Part shown: positions 15,742-25,600 of the stretch, one piece after another | Position numbering within the stretch: the first letter of the stretch is position 1 | Layout: every line of letters begins with the position of its first letter | DNA from: a virus | Virus record (IMG/VR): IMGVR_UViG_3300044844_000854 | Span: 1 to 64,000 of that record | DNA: 64,000 nt | Reading direction: 5' to 3' (one strand) | Translations under genes and position numbers: made by a program | Notes under the pieces: generated by a model | Database searches by the model: none | What the model was told of the DNA's origin: nothing | Seen by the model: the letters and a program-made list of their open reading frames with translations, nothing else

Positions 15742-16080
15742 ATGACTATCTACAACCCATCTAGGTTAGTATCACTAGAAGAAATAAGCTCTATGACAGG
15801 GATAGATGCAACAATCATTAAAAAACATCTAAGAAGTGGTAGATTGATAGACCAAACAGAAGAAAATGTAAGAGATTATGTTGTCATGTTAGAAATGTCT
15901 AAAGATCGTTATAGTTCTAAAGACAGATATAACCATAGAGATGTAAAACGACACCATAAGTGGAAAACAGAAGATGAAATTGCTCTTAGTAAATTAAAAG
16001 CAGAAGAATATATTGAATTTGTAGGTAAAAAAGATGAAGATAAAGAAACACAAACAAATGAACAAAAAAACGGAGAATAA
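15742..16080 (+). CDS. Helix-turn-helix protein, possible terminase small subunit, 112 aa
   Basis: The frame is open from 15706, but the ATG at 15742 has CGGAG with its C exactly 14 bases upstream, the arrangement seen at many other starts, so 15742 is preferred. Residues about 9-45 look like a DNA-binding HTH: LVSLEEISSMTGIDATIIKK followed by HLRSGRLI. The rest is basic and Lys/Glu-rich. Position just after the terminase large subunit suggests the DNA-recognising small subunit or a regulator; the sequence alone does not decide. Confidence 0.7.
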   Translation: MTIYNPSRLVSLEEISSMTGIDATIIKKHLRSGRLIDQTEENVRDYVVMLEMSKDRYSSKDRYNHRDVKRHHKWKTEDEIALSKLKAEEYIEFVGKKDEDKETQTNEQKNGE

Positions 16081-16083
16081 CAA

Positions 16084-16476
16084 ATGGCAAATTATCCTAA
16101 AGAATGGTTTGTACCACCACAAGCAGTAAGAAACAATGCAATAGATGGACTAGAAAGACGGAAGGAAAAAGGTGGTGGTGGACTTACACCTAAACAATCA
16201 AGTACAGCAGGTGCAGGTGGTGGCTCTATAGGTAGTGGTGTACAAAGAGCAAGTGATTTAAAGAATGCAAATGCAATGAGCCCAGCTACTATGAAACGAA
16301 TGAAAGCATTTTTTGATAGACATTCTGCATTCAAAGAACACCATGATGATAAAATGAGTAAGGCTTATATCTCTTGGCAGCTTTGGGGTGGTGATGCAGG
16401 TAGGCAATGGGCAACAAGTGTTGTCAATAAAATGAATGAATTTGATGAGAAGGCTAAGGAAGATAAAAAAGGTTAA
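16084..16476 (+). CDS. Conserved phage protein with WxLWGGDAG motif, 130 aa
   Basis: The block PPQAVRNNAIDGLERR near the N-terminus, a Gly-rich linker, RASDLKNANAMSPATMKRM, and ISWQLWGGDAGRQWA near residues 98-112 match a domain often found in phages, alone or fused to head-maturation proteins (typical wording: A-R-G-L-xRRK, RARDLSNG, SPxTVKRM, WLLWGGDAGxxWA). Its activity is not known to me. The start is fixed by CGGAG 13 bases upstream. It lies between terminase and portal and overlaps the end of the minus-strand gene by 4 bases. Confidence 0.7.
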   Translation: MANYPKEWFVPPQAVRNNAIDGLERRKEKGGGGLTPKQSSTAGAGGGSIGSGVQRASDLKNANAMSPATMKRMKAFFDRHSAFKEHHDDKMSKAYISWQLWGGDAGRQWATSVVNKMNEFDEKAKEDKKG

Positions 16477-16862
16477 TTACCACCATTCTGCATTAAATAA
16501 GGTGGATATGTATTAGGTGTATTATATAGCTTTACATTGATTGCTCTTATGTCATTACGAGTTTCTTGTAATAGATTATTTTGTTGTGTAAGTACAGATG
16601 TTAAACTCTCTAGCTTTGTTGAATTATTTTCCATAATCTTTGTAAGATGTAGCACATTTTCTTCAATCGCTTTAATTCTACTAAGAGATTGATTTTCTAG
16701 TGATGTAATCTTATCTTCTAGCATCTTAATCTTTACTTCTTGATTAGATGTAGTTGAGTTAATAGAACTAATCCACATAATTGCAGGGATTACTGTAAAT
16801 GATGCGATTTTAACAAACCAATCGGTATAATCCTTTAGGTCATTAAAAGTGATTGCAGACAT
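16473..16862 (-). CDS. Single minus-strand gene: membrane-anchored coiled-coil protein, 129 aa
   Basis: Not assigned to a family. Residues about 14-32 (WFVKIASFTVIPAIMWISS) form a likely membrane segment, followed from 40 to 105 by a heptad-like coiled coil (VKIKMLEDKITSLENQ and onward) and a Pro/Asn-rich tail. This resembles holin-accessory or spanin-like proteins and other phage membrane proteins. Its stop overlaps the stop of 16084-16476 tail to tail. An A-run/CGGA element lies on its own strand at 16888-16891, 29 bases before its ATG, so the element follows gene direction. Confidence 0.75.
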   Translation of the reverse strand: MSAITFNDLKDYTDWFVKIASFTVIPAIMWISSINSTTSNQEVKIKMLEDKITSLENQSLSRIKAIEENVLHLTKIMENNSTKLESLTSVLTQQNNLLQETRNDIRAINVKLYNTPNTYPPYLMQNGGN

Positions 16863-17014
16863 GATGTTCTCTCTTTCGTTTTACTATTCCGTTTTTTTGA
16901 GTATTATTCTGTGTTTTCTAGTGATTGACTAAATTCACATAGATGACTAAAATGTATATGTCTTAAATGACAAAACACTAAAAACCAATCTATGCTACTT
17001 GTTAGGAGATTAAC

Positions 17015-17491
17015 ATGATAGATAATAAAAATCAATGCATTGCTAAGGTAAATGATGCAATTAACAATGACTTTAAGAAGAGTCAAACACCTGTGTTATC
17101 AGCAGCAATTTTTGTAGCTCAATATGATGAAGATACAGATGAATATGCACTCACAATGTCTGTTTTAAGGTCTTGGATTAAAGATGAATTTGGTAAGAAA
17201 CAATTGATCAATTTTGATAACTATATCTTAGCTAAAGGTCATAAACTTGAACGAGTACACCAAAAACCACAAGATACAACTACACAAATTGAAGATACAA
17301 ATACACAAAAAACGGAAATTGAAAAACCTTTAGAAATCATTCCATTAGAAGAAATTGTTGCAGATGATGAAAGATTTCTATATGAGAATGTTGTTGTAGA
17401 TACACCTAAACAAGCACAATCACAACCTACATATCAAGCTAAGATACAACCTAAAGCTAGATCAAACAAACCACAACCAAAGAAGAGATAA
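17015..17491 (+). CDS. Hypothetical protein, 158 aa
   Basis: Not recognised. AGGAG lies just before the ATG at 17015. The first 80 residues look folded (AAIFVAQYDEDTDEYALT and a helix after it). The second half is low in order: Thr, Gln, Pro and Lys-rich, ending in a basic tail (KARSNKPQPKKR). An in-gene A-run/CGGA element (17313) encodes KTEIEK. The gene runs with the MazG-like gene one base downstream. Confidence 0.75.
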   Translation: MIDNKNQCIAKVNDAINNDFKKSQTPVLSAAIFVAQYDEDTDEYALTMSVLRSWIKDEFGKKQLINFDNYILAKGHKLERVHQKPQDTTTQIEDTNTQKTEIEKPLEIIPLEEIVADDERFLYENVVVDTPKQAQSQPTYQAKIQPKARSNKPQPKKR

Positions 17492-17492
17492 T

Positions 17493-17837
17493 ATGGATTT
17501 TAAGACATACCAAAAATTCACTAACACAACAGCTAAATACCCACAAGATCAAGCATTCCCATACCTTGCTTTAGGTTTAAATGGTGAGAGTGGTGAAGTA
17601 GCAGAAATCATTAAAAAAATCGTGAGAAAACAAATGTCATTCGATATTTTAAAAGATCAAACAATCCTAGAGCCTGATAGCTTACGACAACAAATTAAAG
17701 CAGAGCTTGGTGATGTATTATGGTATGTTGCACAAATCTGTGAGCAAGCTAATTTTGACCTTGAAGAAGTTGCACAAGCTAATGTTGACAAACTCACACA
17801 AAGAACAAAAGAAAATAATATCCAAAAATTAGATTAA
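17493..17837 (+). CDS. MazG-like nucleotide pyrophosphohydrolase, 114 aa
   Basis: All-alpha NTP pyrophosphohydrolases remove pyrophosphate from (d)NTPs or ppGpp; phage versions are thought to tune nucleotide pools or the host alarmone response. The metal motif is present: GESGEVAEIIKK at about 30-41 supplies the ExxE pair and AELGDVLWYVAQ at about 70-81 the ExxD pair, with the usual N-terminal YQKFTNTTAKYP. Length suits a single-domain MazG or RS21-C6 type. AAGAGA precedes the ATG, two bases after the previous stop. Substrate cannot be told from sequence. Confidence 0.88.
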   Translation: MDFKTYQKFTNTTAKYPQDQAFPYLALGLNGESGEVAEIIKKIVRKQMSFDILKDQTILEPDSLRQQIKAELGDVLWYVAQICEQANFDLEEVAQANVDKLTQRTKENNIQKLD

Positions 17838-17909
17838 GTTTATCTTCTCTTTAGATTGTTGTATATACTTATTATACAATTTACCTTTAGCAATAATCTA
17901 AGGAGAAAC

Positions 17910-19574
17910 ATGATTATTAGATCAACACCATTTGGTAAAGTAGACTCTCGTGTCTACTCTCTTATTCAAGGCATTGAAACAGAACATAATTGGCGACTTA
18001 AAAGATATGATCAATTTTGGAATTTTTATAGGGGTAATCAATGGGGGTGGACTAGATCACCAGACGACTCATTTGTGACTATTAACTATTGTCAAAGAAT
18101 TGTAGATACACATGTAGATTTCCTTATGAAAGGTGGTTTTTCTGTCACTATTCCTGATGATCCTGAAACTGAAGAATATGAGCCTTTTGAACTAGAGTTT
18201 ATTTCCAATGCACTTGAGAAAGTATGGAAAGTAAATCGTAGAGATCATATGGCTCTTGAAATGGGACAAATGGGTAGTATTACAGGTGATGTATTTATTA
18301 AGGTATCTGTTCGTGATGATTTTCTTTTAGGTAAGAAAGTGCCAAACATTGAAATTATCCCTAGTCAATTTGTATTTCCTACCTTCTCTGGACCATATGG
18401 ACCTGCAAAGAAGATTGAGAGTGTATTGATTGCATATCCTAAATATTCTGATCAAGTGATTATGCAAGGTGTGTATGGTGAAGAAAAACGAAATATTGAA
18501 TGGCATGCAGAACGATGGACTTCCGATAGTGTTACATATTATAGAGAAGATGGTAGTGATGTTACAGAACAGAATGTATTAGGTATAATCCCTGTTGTAC
18601 ATATCCCTAACTATCCTGTTGTAGGTGATTTCTTTGGTAGATCAGATTTGTTTTCTGTTCTATCTCTACAAAGAGAACTAAATGAGAAAGCTACAGATAT
18701 TTCAGATGTAATCAATTATCATGGTAGCCCAATCACTATTGTCAAAGGTGCAAAAATCGGAAACTTAGAAAAAGGTGCAAATCGTACATGGTCAATCCCT
18801 TCTGATGCTAGCATTGAAAACTTAATGTTAAAAGGTGAACTAGAAGCAAGCATAGGTTTTTATAATAAAATTCGATCTGCTATGTTTGAAATTGCAGGTA
18901 TTCCTGAACAGGTTGTAGCACCTACACACCAATACCAATCAGGATCAGCACAAGCATTATCTTATGGACCACTTTTAAATGCAAGAAAAGCTAAAATCCA
19001 AACATATTCTTATGGTATCAAGGAAGTAAATGTCTTAATCCTTAGAATGCTTGAATTGATTGATGGTGATTTTGCAGAGAAATTTAAAGAAATCCCTAGA
19101 ACTGCAAAATACAATACAGAAGTTGTATTCCCACCTGCATTACCTAGAAATGAAGTACAAGAATTACAAATGTCTGAAGGTAGATTACGACTTGGATTAA
19201 GTAGTAAAAAAATGGAAATGGAAAAACTTGGTATGACAAGAGGTGAAATCCGTAGAGTTATCCAAGAACAATATGAAGAAAATCGTGTAAATGCAGAAAT
19301 CCAATACAATTTAGGTCAAATCAATTTAGATCACCTAAAGGAATACCAAGACTTCTCTGATTACATTGATAGCTTTGAGAGTGATAATATTAGAGATGAT
19401 GATGGTGATCCACCACAATCACAAGTAGGTAAAGGTGTAATGAAATTTGATAATCAAGGTGGCATTCAATTTAAACAAAATCGTGGAAATCCAAATCCCA
19501 CAAGACCAATGCCTGATAGTCAAGGTGAACGATTATCACTTAAACGAGAAAATACTGATAGTGGTGGTGAATAA
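17910..19574 (+). CDS. Portal protein, 554 aa
   Basis: Portal proteins form the twelve-subunit ring through which DNA enters and leaves the head. The frame is open from 17856, but AAGGAG at 17900-17905 fixes the ATG at 17910. Signs of the SPP1-gp6-like class are the early WNFYRGNQWGW, INYCQRIVDTHVDFLMK, GSITGDVFIKV, the VVHIPNYPVVGDFFGRSDL block and the long helix near GIPEQVVAPTHQYQSGSAQAL. Position between terminase and the MuF-like gene agrees. The C-terminal 60 residues are polar and probably disordered. Confidence 0.92.
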   Translation: MIIRSTPFGKVDSRVYSLIQGIETEHNWRLKRYDQFWNFYRGNQWGWTRSPDDSFVTINYCQRIVDTHVDFLMKGGFSVTIPDDPETEEYEPFELEFISNALEKVWKVNRRDHMALEMGQMGSITGDVFIKVSVRDDFLLGKKVPNIEIIPSQFVFPTFSGPYGPAKKIESVLIAYPKYSDQVIMQGVYGEEKRNIEWHAERWTSDSVTYYREDGSDVTEQNVLGIIPVVHIPNYPVVGDFFGRSDLFSVLSLQRELNEKATDISDVINYHGSPITIVKGAKIGNLEKGANRTWSIPSDASIENLMLKGELEASIGFYNKIRSAMFEIAGIPEQVVAPTHQYQSGSAQALSYGPLLNARKAKIQTYSYGIKEVNVLILRMLELIDGDFAEKFKEIPRTAKYNTEVVFPPALPRNEVQELQMSEGRLRLGLSSKKMEMEKLGMTRGEIRRVIQEQYEENRVNAEIQYNLGQINLDHLKEYQDFSDYIDSFESDNIRDDDGDPPQSQVGKGVMKFDNQGGIQFKQNRGNPNPTRPMPDSQGERLSLKRENTDSGGE

Positions 19575-19660
19575 AACAATAAAATAATTATGTATCTTTA
19601 GGTGATAAATGCTATATCCTTATAGGTGTAATAGAAACATCAAATTAAGGAAAAACGATT

Positions 19661-22600
19661 ATGGCATCAAACTTTATACCATTTGATAAATTAGATTATG
19701 TATCTCAATTATACATTAAAAACAATCCTTTAGGTTATATTGAAGAACTTAAACAAAAGGGAATAAAGGTAGATACTTCTGACTTTTTAGCTACATATTC
19801 GGATAATATAGATAAAACAAAAATCCCTTCTGTTAAACGACTAATAGAGAAAGAGAGCAAACCTGTTGTTGACTATGATAAGATTAAGGATTTACTAAAA
19901 AACAATATCTCTAGTGAAATTAGAAAACAAATCGAACAGGATGTAAGATCAAAACTTGATAATTTAGATGATCTTAAAGCAAGGCTTGAAACTGAACGAT
20001 CTGATTTTGCTAGACGAGATTTACAAGAACAAATCACCTTAGGTACTAAATTAAGAGTATGGGAAATACAACAAAAATACATTCAGGATATGCTGGATAT
20101 TAAACTTAAAGCAAGACTAACATTCCTTGAAAAATCAGGTGCACTAGATACAATTGCAAAATTGATAGAGATTGAACAGGTAAAACAACCAGCACTTACA
20201 GAGAAACAAATCGTAAATCAAGCAATTACAGATAAGATTAAAAACACTATTCAAATTGTAGATGATGAACAATTACAAAAAGATACTAAAGATACAATCA
20301 AGGATAATACAAAGGCTATCAACTTAATAGATAAAGCAATACAAAACTTACAATATGATATACAACAAGCAAAACTTGGTAGGGGTATACCTAGAGCATA
20401 TTCATCTAGTGTAGGTTCATATATCACATTTTTAGAAACTAAAATATCAATCGAAGAACAGGGTAAAATTAGAATACAGGAAAGATTAGATCAAAACACT
20501 AAACTACTTAATCAGGTAAATGAAAGATTAAAAAATACAAAACCTGAGAGTTTAAAATTACCTAAGACTGTAGAAGAGCCTAAAGAAGATATAAAACAAG
20601 AGCCAATTGTAGATAAAAAAACGGAAAAGGAACAAAAGAGATTAGAACAATTAAAAGAGAAAGAAAGAAAAGCACAAGAGAAAATAGATAAAGAGAATAT
20701 CAAAAAACAAGAACTCTTAGATAAACAAGAAAAAGCTAAACTAGAAGAACAAGAACGACAAAAGAAATTACAAGATGCTGAACTAGAAAAACAAAGACTA
20801 AAAGAACAAAAAGATAAAGAACGACAACAAAAAAAACTAGAAAAAGAAAAACAAATTGAACTCAACAAACAAAGAAAAGAACAATTTGCTTTAGAACGAG
20901 AACAAAAACTATTTGGTAATCTTACATCTAAGCAGAAGATGGATTTTGATGGTGCAAATAGAGCTTATGCAGGGGCTATATCTCAAACACCTAAATATGA
21001 TAAGGATAAAAATTATAAACTTGTAGATGTTTTTGACCCTTCCGAATTTCCTAGCGATTTTGATACAAAGAAATTCGCTAAACAATCATCTTGGGTACAA
21101 ATACCACAAGGATATGCAAGGGTATATGATGGTAAGATTATTGCTATCTTTGGTGAAAACTTACCTACTAAAGAGAGTGCAATTGCATTTAAAGATTTAT
21201 TTAAGGTAGATATTCTTACACAATATGAAAAGAATAAACAACAATATGAAATTGAACAAAAACAAGCTAGAAGAGATGCACAGGATAAATGGCTACTTGA
21301 ACGAAAGAAAGAAAAACTAATTGAAAAGGGTATCACAGAAGTTAATGGTGTACCTGTTAAAGAGATAGATGATAAAACACAATTACCTGTTGTGCCATAT
21401 GATAGAGCAAATGAAGATCAAACATCTAAGGATAGACGACACTCAAAAATCATAGAAGTAAATGGTGTTGATGTAAAACTCTATTTAGATACAAAGAAAA
21501 ACCAATATACACTAATTGACCCTAGCGAATATAAAACGGATACAAAAAAACATAAAGTAGGCACAGAAAGACTTGCATTTGCAATTAAGGATAAATTGAG
21601 TGCATATAGGGGTAAATTAGATCAAGATGGTAATCAAATCTCTAAGGGTAGATTTAATGCAATCAAATACACTATTAAGAATAAAGAGAATAAACCTGTT
21701 GACCTTGATCTTAAAGTAAAATTGGAAGTATATAAACCTGAAGTCAAATCATACCAAAAACTAGAAGATTACAATAGACCCATAGACCTTGATGAGAAAT
21801 CAAAGATACAACTGATTAACAAACTTAAACTAGATAATGAAAAGGAATTTACAAGGGCTGTAGATAACCTATACACTGAAACAGGTGATAGTGAAGAACT
21901 AAAAAAAGCGGAAATTACAAAAAAACTAAACAATGAAATCCTAGCAACAGAAAAACATTTAGCAGATACTGTAAAACCTGCATTTAGAAAAGATATTAAA
22001 GATAGAAATCCATCACTAGATAATGATGCAATAGAACAACTTGTAGATAGTGAATTTGCTAAATTTATGCGATCTGCAATTACAAATGGTAAATTTATAG
22101 AGAGTGTCACTAAAAATACAGAACAATTACAATTATCTCATATAGAAGATGTAAAGACTAAGAATAAGAGCCATAAAAATCATGCTTATGAACAAGAACT
22201 TAAAGATACACTTAAAAACCTACCTTATGATGTAAAGCTATATAAAGGTATTGTTGTTGCAATTGTCTTAGATAAACCTGTTGATCCTGATGTTAAGAGA
22301 AAGCTACTCATAGACACACAATTGATTGTAAATAAACAATACCAATTGATGAGAGAAACTGATCCTACAAAGAGAGAAGAAATCATCAATTCAAATAAAC
22401 AGATCAATGATAACAATTATAAGGCTGAAATCTCTAGATCAATCAATGAATTTTACTTAAATAGACCTATCATTACACCTGAGATGAGAGCTACATTTGG
22501 TGAGAGAAAACAATCTCGTATCAACAAGCGATTAGATAGAAATCAAAATAGATCAATACCATTTTCTGAAACAGAAAAACAAAACTACATTGACTATTTA

Positions 22601-25600
22601 CTAGAACAACAAGCAATCAAAGAAGAAAATAGAGCATTTGCATTACAATATGAACAGGAACAACAAGATCGTATTCGTGAAAAGATAGCTGAATATGATG
22701 CAAGAATGAGAATGGAAAAGGAAGTAGAAGATAGTAAGAAACGAATTGCTACACGACTTGCGGATAAACTAAATGATAACATAGATAAACTTAAGGATAA
22801 TCTTAAAAACTCTAGTGATTTACTTGCTGAATTATCTAAGGTAGACCCACAAGACCCTAAAGCACTTAAACTAAATAATAAGGTGGTAGAGTATAAGGTA
22901 GAGAATATTACAAAACAATTAGAGAACACTATCCTTAAACGAACGATTGATAAATATGTAGATGTTGTTTCTAGCGATGGTTACTCAAATGAAATTATGC
23001 AAGAGTACTATAAATTTGATAGAGCAAGAAAGGTATTACAAAAAAACGGAATTAAAACAGATAGTATAAACAAAGACTTTGAAAATAGACTAAAAGAATT
23101 TCAAGAGATAGAGAAAGCACTATACCAAAAACCTGAAGATAGATCACCTGATCAAATCTACAATAGTATCAACAAGGGCGATACTACAATAGAAGATATG
23201 GATAAATTAAAGGGTACAAAATATGGATTAGCTTACCAACTATCTGCAATGAAGTACTCGCACAATTTCCAAGTAAATTCAGATATTGTTATACCTAAAT
23301 ATGAACTTGTTAATGCAAAAACTGAAATAGTCAAAGATAAAGATGGTAAAATTGTATATGACACTATACAGCTATTTGATATATTTGATAGACCTGAGAG
23401 AACACCTGATGGTGATTTTGTTTATAACTATGTGCCTAAAACTAGAACAATAAATGTGATAGAACAGGTGTGGCAAACAAATGATAAATCTACTGTAAAA
23501 TACGGCTCTAAAGAATACTATGATCTTAAACAGATATTTGTAAGAGATTTGATGTATGTAGATGCTAAAATCCAAGAAAATATAGCTAAAAACAAAGAGC
23601 CAGGTGAATACCTTACAAGAAAAAAAGAAGAACTGATGTCTAGCATTGCTAACATGACACCTACACAATCACCTTTTGAGATCAAGCAATTGGATAAAAA
23701 GGTAAATCAATTGATGGAGAACTACAATAAACTTAAATCCGAACTTGATAAGGTAGATGATAATCTTTCTGTAGAAGATGCACAGAAAATCTATGATGAA
23801 CTTAAAGATAAAACATATAAAACTAAGAATGGTAACTACTCTCTAGCTAAATTCTCAAGCTCTTCCGAAATTAGATCGGAATTGGTAACACAACAACATA
23901 CATTTGATACTATGGTAGACCTTGTAAGACGATCTATGGGTAAAAATGATTACAATGCAACCTATGATGATTTACTTGTTAAGAAATCTATGGAAGAAAA
24001 TAAAGAACTATTACGAATTTACAATGAAGATTTACCTAAAGCTAGAAAGCTAATTGCAAATACACTATCTTCTAGTGAAATCAATGATAGACTAATACAA
24101 CTTGATAGGGCAATGAATGATTTAGATGATATTCTACTTAATGCATATTCTGAAGGATCACTAGATGATGATGGTTTTATTACAGATAGATACCTAAGAC
24201 AAGATTATGATACCGTTCTTAAACGATTACTGACAGATGCACAAAAAACGGAAATAGATAAAAACCCCAACAAATTCTATGATGAAACCTTTAGACAACA
24301 AATACTCAAAGATGCAGATAAAAGAAGAGAAGAATATAGAGATAAACTAGAAGTAACTAAAGACGAGTATAAAAAAGGCTCTTATGATTTAGAATTAAGT
24401 GCAGCAAGACAACTTGTTAAGGAATATGGTAAATACATATCCGTTGAACACCTACTAATCAATGAAGATGCAACACTAAGAGAACAATTAAGAGATAGAA
24501 GAGCAACAGAAGAACGATTTGTAAAACAATACACACAAGACTATGAAAAGATACTATTTACAGAGAAAACCGTAAATGAACGACAAAAAAGAATAGATGA
24601 ACTAGAAGATCGCATCATTAAAAAGACTACTGAACAATTACAAGCAAAACTAAATGATGAACTTAAAGATTTAAACCAACGAAAACAAGAACTAGAGAAT
24701 AATAAGACTGAACTGATTGCAAAACAAGATACAAAATCAAACACAGATAATCTTAAAGATAAAGCAAGACAAATTGGTGTAAATAGTAGAGTAAGCATGT
24801 CTGCATCTCTAAAGGCACATATTACACCTGCACTTATCTTAGAAACAATACGAGCTACTGCTGGTGATAATTCTAAAGGTGGGGGTTTGATTGTGCTTAA
24901 AGATGATACAAAACCAATTCGCTTTAGATCAAGTGGTGAGGCAGGTAAGGGTAAATCATCTGAACAATTTAGAGCTGATTTTACAAGAGAACTACTTACA
25001 AAATTACTAGATAAAAACTTCCCTACAGATAGTAGACAAATTGCAATCCTACAAACACTACATGGACTTAAATCTGATGCAAAAGATATAGAGAAAGTGA
25101 TGTCTAAGGTTAAAGAACAAATCATAAACCAAATGATGCTTGCAGAAGAAACACTTGCTACTAGTAAAAAATCGAAAGATCAAAAACAAGGCTCACTAAA
25201 AGATGCAAGTTATACAAGTATGTTCACAAATGCATTTTATGAAACAATCCACAAAGAAATAGATGATAAATATAAAAAACTAAAAGCAGACAACAAACTA
25301 CAACACCTTAGTGATAAAGAAATTGCAGATAGCCAAAATCAAGAATTTGCAGAAAAACTAGCTGAACAAATGCAAAAACATATCACAGAGAATTTAAGAC
25401 CAATCTTAGATAGTGATAGCTCTACTATATCTAGAGTAATGGTAGATACTACTATGACTACAGGTATTACTAAACAAACAGGATTAGATGAACAACTTGT
25501 AAGAGATACACTTGCTGTAATTGGCACTGTTAAGAATGAAAAATTTGACGAATTTGTTAGGAATGTACTTGATAATGACATAGATAACATTGATCTTAAA

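Noticed and set aside
17856-17909. Extended N-terminus of the portal (MLYILIIQFTFS)
   Set aside because: It has no ribosome site and covers promoter-like DNA; AAGGAG marks the ATG at 17910.
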